Shown piece after piece: positions 6,822 through 14,169 of a DNA stretch of 14,169 bases. Positions within the stretch are counted from its first letter, which is position 1. Each line of letters opens with the position of its first letter. Origin of the DNA: Thermomicrobiales bacterium (lineage in GTDB: Bacteria > Chloroflexota > Limnocylindria > Limnocylindrales > CSP1-4); contig SPCO01000013.1 of the NCBI GenBank assembly GCA_004525275.1, positions 1-14,169 on the forward strand, read 5' to 3'. The position numbers and the translations under genes were made by a program. Below the pieces are notes generated by a model. That model ran no database searches, was not told where the DNA came from, and was given only the letters and a program-made list of their open reading frames with translations.

Positions 6822-7694
6822 GTGGGCGGTTTCCTGCGCCGACACAAGCACGCCGTCCCGTACCTGCTCCTGGCCCCAGGCCTCCTGTGGCTGACGGTCT
6901 TCTACGTCCTGCCCGGGTTCCAGATGTTCATGACCTCCCTGTGGTCTGGGACCCTCGAGACCGGCTACGAGTTCGCGCTGTCAAACGTCTCGAACTATAC
7001 CGAGGCGCTTACGCGCTTCTGGCCCCAGTTCTCGCGGTCGATCCTGTACGGAGCGGCCGCGACGGCCCTCACGTTCGCCATTTCCTACCCGCTTGCCTAC
7101 ACCATCGCGTTTCGTGGTGGTCGCTACAAGAATCTGCTCCTGTTCCTGGTTGTGGCGCCATTCTTCACGAGCTTCCTGCTGCGGACGGTCAGCTGGACGA
7201 TCATCCTCGGCGACACCGGCATCCTGCTCGGACCACTCAAGGAGATCGGGGTCCTGCCTGCTGAATTCCAGCTGCTGTCGACCCCGATCGCCGTCGTCGC
7301 AGGCATCACCTACAACTTCCTCCCGTTCATGACCCTGCCCATCTACGTCTCGCTCGAGAAGATCGACAAGCGACTCGTCGAAGCCGCAGAGGACCTGTTC
7401 GCCACGAGCTTCGGGGCGTTCAGGCGGATCACCCTACCGCTCTCGCTGCCGGGCATCTTTGCTGGCTCGCTGCTGACATTCATCCCCGCGATGGGCGACT
7501 ACGTCAATGCCGAGCTGCTGGGGAATACCGAGACGACGATGATCGGCAACGTCATCCAGAACCAATTCCTGACCCAGAACAACTACCCGACCGCATCCGC
7601 GCTCAGCTTCATCCTGATGGCCGGGATCCTCATCGCGGTCGCCGTCTACGCCCGACTTCTCGGGACCGACGAGCTCACGGCCGGGGGCGTGTGA
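6822..7694 (+). CDS. potB: Polyamine-type ABC transporter permease 1 (PotB-like)
   Basis: This is a 290-residue inner-membrane permease with about six hydrophobic helices. After a basic start (GGFLRRHKH), the first helix covers about 12-32; others follow near 74-97, 104-125, 155-176, 209-226 and 262-281. The cytoplasmic EAA loop that docks on the ATPase reads EAAEDLFATSFGAFRRITLP (187-206). The usual glycine (EAA-x-x-L-G) is Phe193 here. The segment LTFIPAMGDYV and the later MIGNVIQNQFL match the end of E. coli PotB closely in pattern. The start is GTG at 6822 with GAGAGG 5 nt upstream. The gap from potD is 38 nt with no terminator. Its TGA stop overlaps the next start (TGATG), so PotB and PotC are probably made in equal amounts. 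Confidence 0.92.
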   Translation: MGGFLRRHKHAVPYLLLAPGLLWLTVFYVLPGFQMFMTSLWSGTLETGYEFALSNVSNYTEALTRFWPQFSRSILYGAAATALTFAISYPLAYTIAFRGGRYKNLLLFLVVAPFFTSFLLRTVSWTIILGDTGILLGPLKEIGVLPAEFQLLSTPIAVVAGITYNFLPFMTLPIYVSLEKIDKRLVEAAEDLFATSFGAFRRITLPLSLPGIFAGSLLTFIPAMGDYVNAELLGNTETTMIGNVIQNQFLTQNNYPTASALSFILMAGILIAVAVYARLLGTDELTAGGV

Positions 7695-8590
7695 TGACCG
7701 CGAGCGGGATGACCATGGCGCGGCCCAAGGGCACGTTCAGCGAGCGGTTCGTCCGGTTCTGGAACCGCTATCTGCTGTTTATCTTCACGGGGCTGGCGAT
7801 CCTGTACCTGATGGCCCCGGTCATCGTCATAGCCCTCTTCTCCTTCAACGATCCAGCCGGCAAGAGCAACTTCGTGTGGCAAGGCTTCACGCTCGATGCC
7901 TGGCTCGACCCGTTCGGGGTGGCTGGTCTGCAAAGCGCCGTTGCGGTAAGCCTCGGCATCGCGTTCGCCTCGACGATCATTTCGACGATCCTGGGGACGC
8001 TGATCGCGCTGGCCATCGCCCGCCACGTCTTCCGCGGCAGAAGCGCGACCAACCTGTTCATCTTCCTTCCGATGGCGACCCCGGAGATCGTGCTCGGCGC
8101 GTCGCTCCTGACCTTGTTCGTGGCAATCGGTGCCCCGCCGTTCTTCCCGCTGAGTGCGGGGACCATCCTGATCGCCCACATCATGTTCAGCATCAGCTTC
8201 GTGGTCGTCACGGTCCGGGCCCGTCTGGCAGGCTTCCCGACCCATCTCGAAGAGGCGGCGATGGATCTCGGCGCGAACGAGATCACGACGTTCCGAAAGG
8301 TGACCTTTCCGTTGATCCTGCCGGGCGTCATGGCCGCCGCGCTGCTCGTATTCAGCCTCTCGATCGACGATTTTGTGATCACGAACTTCACCGCGGGCGG
8401 CACGGTGACGTTCCCGATGTTCATCTATGCCAAGGCCAGGATCGGGATCCCGCCGGAGGTCAACGTCATCGGCACGATCATCTTCCTGACGGCAGTCGGA
8501 CTCGTCGCGTTGTCCACCGTCCTCTCGCGCCGGCGAACAATGCGCGATGAGCGGCTCGCGCGGATGCAGATCGCGGAGGACCACAAGTGA
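7694..8590 (+). CDS. potC: Polyamine-type ABC transporter permease 2 (PotC-like)
   Basis: This is a 298-residue permease, partner of PotB. It has about six membrane helices, the first near residues 28-50. The EAA loop is canonical: EAAMDLGANEITTFRKVTFP (187-206), with the conserved Gly193 that PotB lacks. The following LSIDDFVITNFTAGG and ARIGIPPEVNVIGTI segments are characteristic of PotC. The ATG at 7694 overlaps the potB stop by one base. A GTG at 7691 and in-frame ATGs at 7709 and 7715 are alternatives, and none has a clear ribosome site, which fits translation by coupling. The stop overlaps the GTG of the aminotransferase gene (GTGA), continuing the operon. Confidence 0.92.
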   Translation: MTASGMTMARPKGTFSERFVRFWNRYLLFIFTGLAILYLMAPVIVIALFSFNDPAGKSNFVWQGFTLDAWLDPFGVAGLQSAVAVSLGIAFASTIISTILGTLIALAIARHVFRGRSATNLFIFLPMATPEIVLGASLLTLFVAIGAPPFFPLSAGTILIAHIMFSISFVVVTVRARLAGFPTHLEEAAMDLGANEITTFRKVTFPLILPGVMAAALLVFSLSIDDFVITNFTAGGTVTFPMFIYAKARIGIPPEVNVIGTIIFLTAVGLVALSTVLSRRRTMRDERLARMQIAEDHK

Positions 8591-9915
8591 CGACCTCGAA
8601 CCCGCCCGCGACCTCAGTCGCGCCCGCTCCCCTGCCCGACCACGCCGTCGTACCGGCCGTCTGGAGCCGGATCACGAACCTCGACATCGATCGCGGCGAA
8701 GGGTCGTGGTTGATCACTCGCGACGGCCAGCGCTACCTGGACTACTCATCCGGGATCGGCGTGACCAACACCGGCCACGCTCATCCCCGGGTCGCGGCCG
8801 CGATCGCCGCGCAGGCCGGGAAGCTCCTGCACGGCCAGCAGAACATCATGTATCACGAGCCCGGCCTGCGTCTCTACGACCGGCTCCGGAGCGCTCTGCC
8901 GGGCGGCCCATGGCAAGCCTTCCTGTCCAACTCCGGGTCGGAGGCCGTGGAGGCATCCGTCAAGCTCGCGCGCGTTGCGACTGGGCGCCCGGCGGTCATG
9001 GCCTTCCGGTACGGATACCACGGCCGGACTGCTCAGACGATGGCGCTGACGACCGCCAAGGATGTCTACCGGGCCGCCTTCGAGCCGCTGCCCGGCTCGG
9101 TCTATCACACGCCCTACCCGTACTGCTATCGAGCATCCGGCGGCGCACACTCGCCCGATGCCTGCACGTGCGACTGGGAGGCCCAACTCGACTTGACCTT
9201 CCACCAGTTCATCTACCCGGATCAGGTCGCCGCGATCATCATCGAGCCGATCCTCGGCGAAGGCGGCTACATCGTCCCACCACCCGGATTCCTGCCCCGG
9301 TTGCGCGAGATCACCCGCCAGCACGGCATCCTGCTCATCGCCGACGAAGTCCAGACCGGCTTCGGGCGGACCGGCGAGATGTTCGCGGTCCAACACTGGG
9401 GAGTCGAGCCGGACATCCTGGTCATGGCCAAGGGGATCGCGTCCGGCCTGCCTTTGTCCGGGATCATGGCCCGCGCGGACCTGATGGCCGCCTGGAAGCC
9501 GGGTACGCATGGCGGGACCTACGGTGGCAATGTCGTCTCGTGCGCGGCCGCGAACGCGACGCTCGACGTCATCCAGGAGGAAGGGCTGGTCGCCAATGCA
9601 CGCGACCGCGGTGCCGAGTTCCTCGCCGGACTCCACGCCCTGACCACCACACATCCAGCGATCGGCGACGTGCGCGGATTGGGCCTCATGGTCGCGATGG
9701 AGCTGGTCAAGCCCCGCGTCGGCGATGGTCGCGTGCCAGATCCCGAGCTCACAAGGCGGATTCAGGCCGAGGCGCTGTCACGCAACCTCATCGTGCTCAC
9801 CGCCGGCACATACGCCAACGTCATCAGGATCATCCCGCCCCTGGTCACGACCGCCGCCGAGGTCGACCTCGCGCTCTCCATCCTGGACGAAAGTCTTTCG
9901 GCCGCCGGAGCCTGA
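8587..9915 (+). CDS. Class III PLP-dependent aminotransferase (GabT-like)
   Basis: This is a 442-residue fold-type I enzyme of the class III aminotransferase family (4-aminobutyrate, ornithine and omega-amino-acid transaminases). SNSGSEAVEASVKLAR holds the cofactor phosphate; YGYHGRT follows; the Asp binding the pyridine nitrogen is Asp253 in IADEVQTGFGRTG; the Schiff-base lysine is Lys282 in MAKGIASGLPLSG. A segment with three cysteines (YPYCYR at 180, then CTC at 193-195) resembles an insert in archaeal and deep-branching GabT-like proteins, some of which are racemases. The GTG start at 8587 overlaps the potC stop and has GGAGG 7 nt upstream. As the last gene of a polyamine-type transport operon it most likely acts on GABA, putrescine or another omega-amine. 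No aldehyde dehydrogenase partner is present in the window, and the substrate is not proven. Confidence 0.9.
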   Translation: MTTSNPPATSVAPAPLPDHAVVPAVWSRITNLDIDRGEGSWLITRDGQRYLDYSSGIGVTNTGHAHPRVAAAIAAQAGKLLHGQQNIMYHEPGLRLYDRLRSALPGGPWQAFLSNSGSEAVEASVKLARVATGRPAVMAFRYGYHGRTAQTMALTTAKDVYRAAFEPLPGSVYHTPYPYCYRASGGAHSPDACTCDWEAQLDLTFHQFIYPDQVAAIIIEPILGEGGYIVPPPGFLPRLREITRQHGILLIADEVQTGFGRTGEMFAVQHWGVEPDILVMAKGIASGLPLSGIMARADLMAAWKPGTHGGTYGGNVVSCAAANATLDVIQEEGLVANARDRGAEFLAGLHALTTTHPAIGDVRGLGLMVAMELVKPRVGDGRVPDPELTRRIQAEALSRNLIVLTAGTYANVIRIIPPLVTTAAEVDLALSILDESLSAAGA

Positions 9916-9929
9916 GTCCTGGGTCAGGC
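9910..9929. terminator. Small inverted repeat built from two facing stop codons
   Basis: GCCTGA (9910-9915) and TCAGGC (9924-9929) form a 6-bp stem with an 8-nt loop. The stem contains the TGA of the aminotransferase gene and, on the other strand, the TGA of the phosphatase gene. There is no T-run on either side, so it would be a weak or factor-dependent terminator, or only an mRNA 3'-end structure. Confidence 0.3.
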
Positions 9930-10772
9930 CTCGACCAATCGGTGTCTGACGACATCATGGAGCCGGCCATTCGAGACGAGGAACGTGCCTCCGTCGATGC
10001 GCCGCTGTCCCTGGAAGTCCGTCGCCACCCCACCGGCTTCCTCGACGAGGATGAGCGGCGCCGCGGCATCCCAGACCGCCAGGCCGACCTCGATCATGGC
10101 CTCGGCCGCGCCCTCGGCGACGAGCGAATAGCCCCAGAAGTCGCCGAACCCGCGCTCCCGCCAGGCAGCTTCCATCACACGGTCGAAACCGGGAGCCTGG
10201 CCAGACGCCTTGATATCGCGACTCGACCCAAAGAGGACATGCGCGTTGGCCAGGTCGTCCACCGTTGAGACGCGGATCCGGCGAGCCGATTCCCCGCGGT
10301 TGTGGGCCCATGCACCCCCGGCGCGCCAGGCCCACCAGCGTTCATCAAGCGCCGGCGCGGACAGCACACCGGCCTGTATCTCACCATCGCGCTCGACCGC
10401 CAGGAGGGTCCCGAACAGCGGCACGCCACGCATGAAGTTGTGGGTCCCGTCGATCGGATCGATATACCAACGGACCGAAGCATCGGCGTCGGCCGGACCG
10501 TACTCCTCGCCGATCATGCCGTGGTTCGGAAAGGCGTCGAGCAATCGCTCCCGGATCATCTGTTCGATCGTGGTGTCCGCCTGGGTCACAAACGTTTGAT
10601 CCGGCTTGGTCTGGATCTGGAGGTCGCGTCGGAAATGGGCCCGCGCGATCGCGTCGGCTTCATCGCAGGCGGCCATGGCGACATCGAGCCAGCCGCGGAG
10701 CTCAGCATCGCTGCCTCGCCGGAACGATGCCGACCATTCCTCGCCATGCGAGATCCCTGACGGCACGCTCAC
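9924..10772 (-). CDS. Inositol monophosphatase-family phosphatase, HisN-like
   Basis: This is a 282-residue Mg-dependent phosphatase of the IMPase superfamily. The metal ligands are all visible: GEEYG (Glu89/Glu90), IDPIDGTHNF (Asp105, Asp108, Thr110) and WDAAAPL (Asp235), followed by VEEAGG. The segment GDFWGYSLVAEGAAEAMIE (210-228) resembles histidinol-phosphatase HisN more than classical inositol monophosphatase. Sugar, inositol or other amino-alcohol phosphates remain possible. The GTG start at 10772 lies in a GTGA overlap with the stop of the flavoenzyme gene and has GAGGA about 7 nt upstream; GTG at 10766 is an alternative two codons in. Being second in the same unit as the demethylase-like enzyme suggests a role in the same pathway, but a housekeeping histidine step cannot be ruled out. 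Confidence 0.9.
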   Translation of the reverse strand: MSVPSGISHGEEWSASFRRGSDAELRGWLDVAMAACDEADAIARAHFRRDLQIQTKPDQTFVTQADTTIEQMIRERLLDAFPNHGMIGEEYGPADADASVRWYIDPIDGTHNFMRGVPLFGTLLAVERDGEIQAGVLSAPALDERWWAWRAGGAWAHNRGESARRIRVSTVDDLANAHVLFGSSRDIKASGQAPGFDRVMEAAWRERGFGDFWGYSLVAEGAAEAMIEVGLAVWDAAAPLILVEEAGGVATDFQGQRRIDGGTFLVSNGRLHDVVRHRLVEA

Positions 10773-13204
10773 GCTCGGATCCTCGCGTTCTGGGGGTCGT
10801 ACAGGGGTTCGCGGGCCACCTCAAAGCCGATCCACTCGCCGAAGACCTCGACTTCGCCGCGTGTCCCAAGGGCAGCCCGCTCCGGAGGCAGGTAGCCGTA
10901 CGCGATCGAGCGTTCGACGGCGAAGCCATAGCCGCCGCTCGTCACCCGACCGACGACCTCACCACCGACCTTGAGAGGCTCGTTGCCGAGGCAGACCGAG
11001 CGCGGATCGTCCAGCACCAGGCAGCGCAAACGCTTGCGGGGCCCGACGGCCCTGGCGGCAACCAGTGCGTCCCGTCCGATGAATTCGGGTTCCTTGTCGA
11101 GGGCCACGGCGAACCCGAGCCCGGCCTCGAACGGCGTCTCGTCCGGGGTGATGTCCGACGACCAGACGCGATAGCCCTTCTCGATCCGGAGCGCGTCGAT
11201 CGCCCGATAGCCGGCCGCGACCATGCCATGTGGACGCCCGGCCTCCCAGAGCGTCCGCCACAGACCGAGTCCGAACTCAGTCGGCGCGTAGAGCTCCCAG
11301 CCGAGCTCGCCGACATACGTCACTCGGAGCGCGTGGACCGGAGCGGAGCCGACCGTGATCGGCTGTGCCGTCAGATACGGGAAGGCGCCATCGGAAACGT
11401 CGTCGCGGGTCACCGATGCGAGGATATCGCGCGCCCGCGGGCCCCACAGGCCGAAACAGACCCGGCTCGCGGTCAGGTCGTTGATGGCCACGCTGTCGTC
11501 CAGCGGCAGATGGCTTCGAAGCCAACCCAGGTCATGCTGGCCGACGGCCGTGCCGGTCACCAGGAGGAAACGATCGGGATCGATTCGAGTGACGGTCAGG
11601 TCGCACACGATCCCGCCACGCCGGTCGAGCAGCTGCGTATAGGCGATCCGACCGGTCGGCCCGTCGATATCGTTGGCGCACAGGTACTGGAGAAAGCCAA
11701 GCGCCCCCGGCCCGACGACCTCGAGCTTCGCAAAGGACGTCTCGTCGAACAAACCAGCGGCATGACGCGTGGCGAGCGCCTCGGCCGCGATGGCCGGCGA
11801 CCAGTGCATCCCCGCCCAGCCCGCCGGCCGGAGAGCTTCGTATGCCTGGTCGGCGTTGGAATCGAACCAATTGGGGCGCTCCCAGCCCGATTTCTCGCCG
11901 AACGCCGCGCCCAGACCGATGAACGTGTCGTAGGTCGGCGAGGTCCGCAGCGGACGACCGGCCTGGCGTTCCTCGTTCGGGTAGTGGATGTCGTAATAGG
12001 TCGCGTACACCTCGGTGGTTCGAGCGAGCGCGTAGGCCTGACTTCGATAGGCGGGCCCGAACCGCCGGATATCCATCTTCCACAGGTCGAGTTCCGGCTC
12101 GCCATCCACGATCCACGACGCCATCTGGCGCCCGATACCGCCGGCCCCCGCGATCCCATGGGCGCAGAACCCGGCGGCTACGAAGAAGCCACGGACCGCC
12201 GATTCGCCCAGGATGAACTCGTTGTCCGGGGTGAATGCCTCCGGACCATTGATCATCCGGTTGACGCCGGCGTCGGCGATGGCTGGGACCCGCCGGACGG
12301 CGCCGTCCATGATCTCGGCAAACCGTGGCCAATCCGGCGCGAGAAGCTTGCCGTTGAAATCGGCCGGGACGCCGTCGAGCGCCCATGGGGCCGGATGTCG
12401 CTCATAGCCACCCATGCACAGACCGCCGACCTCCTCGCGGAAATAGACGAGGTTGTCGGGATCGCGCAGCTGGGGCAGACCGGGATGAACGCCGTCGATC
12501 GGCTCGGTGAATACGTATTCGTGGGCCATCGGGATGATCGGGATGTCGATGCCGGCCATGCGCCCGATCTCCGGGGCGAACATGCCCCCGGCATCGACCA
12601 CGACGCCGGCCCGGATCTCCGAGCGCTCACCCTTGCTCTCGACCGTCACGCCGGTCACGCTTCCACGTTCCACGCCGATCTCGACGACCCGAGTCTGGGT
12701 CCGGATCGTCGCCCCGCGCTGGCGAGCGCCGGCGGCCAGCGCGTTGGCCAGACCCGATGGATCGAGCCAGCCGTCGGTCGGCAGATACACGGCGCCCAGC
12801 ACGCCGTCGGTGGACATCAGCGGGAAGCGCGCCTGGGCCTCGGCTGCGTCGATCAGCTCCAGCGGCAGGCCGAAGGTCTTGGCCCAGCCGGCCTGTCGAC
12901 GAAGCTCCTCGAACCGTTCTGGGCTCGATGCGAGGCGCAACGATCCGACCTCGTGCCAGGCAGGATCGACTCCTGTCTCGGCGGCCAGTCGCCGGTACAG
13001 CTCCACTCCGTACATCATCATCCTGGTAAGGGTCACCGAGCTTCGCAGCTGGCCGACCAGCCCGGCCGAGTGAAACGTGGACCCCGAAGTCAGTTCGGCA
13101 CGGTCAACGAGGACGATGTCCGTCCAGCCGCGCTCGGCAAGGTGGTAGGCGATCGAGGTTCCGCCGACCCCACCGCCGATGATCACCGCTCGAGCATGTT
13201 CCAC
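10769..13204 (-). CDS. FAD-dependent oxidoreductase with GcvT domain (dimethylglycine/sarcosine dehydrogenase-like)
   Basis: This is an 811-residue two-part enzyme, close in length to dimethylglycine dehydrogenases (about 830-870). Residues 1 to about 370 form a DAO-type flavin domain, with the dinucleotide motif IIGGGVGGTSIAYHLAERG (8-26) and SGSTFHSAGLVG, where His45 sits at the place of the histidine covalently bound to FAD in DMGDH and DMGO. An FAO_M linker follows (HYPNEERQAGRPLRTSPTYD, then FGEKSGWERPNWF). From about 430 comes a GcvT-like folate-binding half (GLFDETSFAKLEVVGPGA; YVGELGWELY; GYRAIDALRIEKGYR) and a C-terminal GcvT barrel (FIGRDAL). The family oxidises N-methyl groups and passes the one-carbon unit to tetrahydrofolate. 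The GTG start at 13204 agrees with the dinucleotide motif beginning at residue 8. Upstream lie GAGG and a TACCCT box. The substrate is inferred only. Confidence 0.9.
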   Translation of the reverse strand: MEHARAVIIGGGVGGTSIAYHLAERGWTDIVLVDRAELTSGSTFHSAGLVGQLRSSVTLTRMMMYGVELYRRLAAETGVDPAWHEVGSLRLASSPERFEELRRQAGWAKTFGLPLELIDAAEAQARFPLMSTDGVLGAVYLPTDGWLDPSGLANALAAGARQRGATIRTQTRVVEIGVERGSVTGVTVESKGERSEIRAGVVVDAGGMFAPEIGRMAGIDIPIIPMAHEYVFTEPIDGVHPGLPQLRDPDNLVYFREEVGGLCMGGYERHPAPWALDGVPADFNGKLLAPDWPRFAEIMDGAVRRVPAIADAGVNRMINGPEAFTPDNEFILGESAVRGFFVAAGFCAHGIAGAGGIGRQMASWIVDGEPELDLWKMDIRRFGPAYRSQAYALARTTEVYATYYDIHYPNEERQAGRPLRTSPTYDTFIGLGAAFGEKSGWERPNWFDSNADQAYEALRPAGWAGMHWSPAIAAEALATRHAAGLFDETSFAKLEVVGPGALGFLQYLCANDIDGPTGRIAYTQLLDRRGGIVCDLTVTRIDPDRFLLVTGTAVGQHDLGWLRSHLPLDDSVAINDLTASRVCFGLWGPRARDILASVTRDDVSDGAFPYLTAQPITVGSAPVHALRVTYVGELGWELYAPTEFGLGLWRTLWEAGRPHGMVAAGYRAIDALRIEKGYRVWSSDITPDETPFEAGLGFAVALDKEPEFIGRDALVAARAVGPRKRLRCLVLDDPRSVCLGNEPLKVGGEVVGRVTSGGYGFAVERSIAYGYLPPERAALGTRGEVEVFGEWIGFEVAREPLYDPQNARIRA

Positions 13205-13210
13205 GGGCCT

Positions 13211-13260
13211 CAGGGTAGCCGCTGATGGCCCGCAGGGCAGGGTCCCTGTGCGCTACCCTG
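13211..13260. promoter_or_regulatory. Divergent promoter region with perfect 9-bp inverted repeat
   Basis: CAGGGTAGC (13211-13219) and GCTACCCTG (13252-13260) are exact inverted copies with 32 bp between. Each contains a TACCCT box facing outward: minus 13217-13212 ends 7 nt before GTG 13204, and plus 13254-13259 ends 6 nt before GTG 13266. No -35 element is recognisable for either. Both genes could be transcribed from their start codons or nearly so, and could share control. Confidence 0.45.
13238..13248. repeat. Palindrome in the centre of the divergent promoter region
   Basis: CAGGG-T-CCCTG, a perfect 11-bp palindrome between the two outward -10 boxes. An overlapping GCCC-GCA-GGGC repeat lies at 13228-13238. 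It is a candidate operator, but short and in GC-rich sequence, so chance is possible. Confidence 0.3.
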
Positions 13261-13265
13261 CCGGC

Positions 13266-14168
13266 GTGTCACCGACCATCGAAGAGGTCATCGCCGCGAT
13301 CCCTGACTGGACCGGTCGCGCGGTCACTGCGACTGCGGTCGCAGCCGGCCTGACAAACAGCAACTTCCGGGTCGAGGTGGACGGGATCCCGTACTTCGTC
13401 CGGATCCCGGGCGCTGCCACGGAGCTGCTCGCCGTTGACCGCGCAAACGAGCTCCACAACACCCGCGCGGCCGCCGCCGCGGGGGTCTCCCCACGGGTCG
13501 CCCACAGCCTGCCCCAGTGGGATGTCTTCGTGCTCGACTGGCTACCCGCCCGGACGATGTCGAACGAGGCATTCGCCGAGCCCGAGGCGCCGACCCGGAT
13601 CGCAGCGACCCTTCGGCAGCTTCATGCGGGCCCGCGCTTCCGCGACGACTTCGACATGTTTCGCCTGAGCGAGCGATACCTGGCCCTCGTCGATGCGCGG
13701 TCCGTCCGCATCCCGGCAGGCTATCGCGAGCACCTTGACCGCATCCCGCGGATCGAGGCGGCGTTGGTCGCCGTACCGATCCCATCCGTTCCCTGCCACA
13801 ACGATCTCCTCGCCGAGAACTACCTCGACGACGGGGACCGCCTGTGGATCGTGGACTTCGAGTACAGCGGCAACGGCGATCCGACGTTCGAGCTCGCAAA
13901 TACGGCCCAGGAGCTGGGCTTCGACGAAGTGCGCCTGGTCGAACTGTGTACGGCCTACTTCGGCGTAGCTACGCCTGCGCTGCTCGCCCGGACGCACTTG
14001 CAGATGATCATGTCCGACGTGGGCTGGACGCTGTGGGCCGCCATCCAGGCGCGGATCTCGGCGATCGAATTCGACTTCGCGGCCTGGGCCGAAGAACGCT
14101 GGGCGCGCGCGGCGGCGATGCTTGACGGCCCGGAGTTCGACCTGTGGCTGCGGGCCGCCCGGGGCTAG
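13266..14168 (+). CDS. Choline/ethanolamine kinase-like phosphotransferase (APH superfamily)
   Basis: This is a 300-residue protein-kinase-fold small-molecule kinase. The N-terminal nucleotide loop AGLTNSNFRVEVDG (27-40) matches the GG(L)TNxNY pattern of bacterial choline kinases such as LicA. The Brenner motif HNDLLAEN has catalytic Asp180 and Asn185. The metal-binding DFEYSGNGDPTFELAN begins at Asp197 and carries the EY...N...D/E ending typical of the choline/ethanolamine kinase family. An ATP-dependent transfer to a hydroxyl of choline, ethanolamine or a similar amino alcohol is the family activity; a thiamine- or homoserine-type substrate is possible. The GTG at 13266 is chosen because homology begins soon after and a TACCCT box ends 6 nt before it; the longer open frame to 13179 would run through the divergent gene's promoter and start. 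The gene is complete, ending one base before the window edge. Confidence 0.88.
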   Translation: MSPTIEEVIAAIPDWTGRAVTATAVAAGLTNSNFRVEVDGIPYFVRIPGAATELLAVDRANELHNTRAAAAAGVSPRVAHSLPQWDVFVLDWLPARTMSNEAFAEPEAPTRIAATLRQLHAGPRFRDDFDMFRLSERYLALVDARSVRIPAGYREHLDRIPRIEAALVAVPIPSVPCHNDLLAENYLDDGDRLWIVDFEYSGNGDPTFELANTAQELGFDEVRLVELCTAYFGVATPALLARTHLQMIMSDVGWTLWAAIQARISAIEFDFAAWAEERWARAAAMLDGPEFDLWLRAARG

Positions 14169-14169
14169 G

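Noticed and set aside
7646..8584. Open frame of 312 codons on the minus strand opposite potC
   Set aside because: Highly charged, no recognisable motif, exactly opposite a canonical permease; a shadow.
8547..10268. Open frame of 573 codons on the plus strand overlapping the aminotransferase gene
   Set aside because: Arg/Pro-rich translation without domains, offset from the well-supported PLP enzyme frame, and running into the opposing phosphatase gene.
10727..13225. Open frame of 832 codons on the plus strand, antisense to the DMGDH-like gene
   Set aside because: Longer than the real gene, but its translation is low-complexity, Arg/Asp/Pro-rich with no motif; it is the codon-bias shadow expected in GC-rich DNA. 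The minus-strand frame has clear DAO, FAO_M and GcvT motifs.

Overview
This window is GC-rich chromosomal DNA with tightly packed genes, frequent GTG starts and short or negative gene spacing. Gene content (a Holin-X-like membrane protein, a CinA-type protein, a single-chain Mrp ATPase, and a Tat-exported lipoprotein with an Ala/Ser/Pro linker) would fit an uncultured Chloroflexota (Limnocylindria-like) or a related high-GC lineage. This placement is an impression from protein style, not a proof. No insertion sequence, CRISPR array, prophage or rRNA is visible.

Left part (1-4077). A tRNA-Leu(UAG) with encoded CCA lies on the minus strand, 5 nt behind the stop codon of a small unknown protein gene. 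That gene in turn overlaps by 40 bp a six-helix membrane protein gene related to the Holin-X (holin superfamily III) family; the three look like one minus-strand transcription unit. Divergent from it is a cinA-like gene whose C-terminal PncC domain has lost its catalytic motif. The cinA-like gene runs head-on into an mrp/apbC ATPase gene, and their two stop codons overlap.

Middle part (4282-9915). A clear sigma-70-type promoter (TTGACA, 18 bp, TATGCT) drives a five-gene plus-strand operon: a PotA-like ATPase, a Tat/lipobox PotD-like binding protein, PotB- and PotC-like permeases, and a class III PLP aminotransferase. The last two junctions overlap (TGATG and GTGA).

Right part (9924-14168). 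A minus-strand pair encodes a dimethylglycine/sarcosine dehydrogenase-like flavoenzyme with a folate-binding GcvT-type half, followed by an inositol-monophosphatase/HisN-like phosphatase (4-bp GTGA overlap). Diverging from this pair is a choline/ethanolamine-kinase-like phosphotransferase gene. The 61-bp gap between them holds a perfect 9-bp inverted repeat that contains both candidate -10 boxes.

Taken together, 4282-14168 reads as a locus for uptake and breakdown of an amine: import by PotABCD, transamination, oxidative N-demethylation feeding tetrahydrofolate, and a kinase/phosphatase pair. Each family is individually well known; the combination and the true substrate are inference. The clearest departures from the ordinary are the degenerate CinA domain, the apparently leaderless promoters (TACSCT box 6-7 nt before the start codon at three genes), the phased direct repeats at 1642-1678, and the symmetric divergent promoter at 13211-13260.
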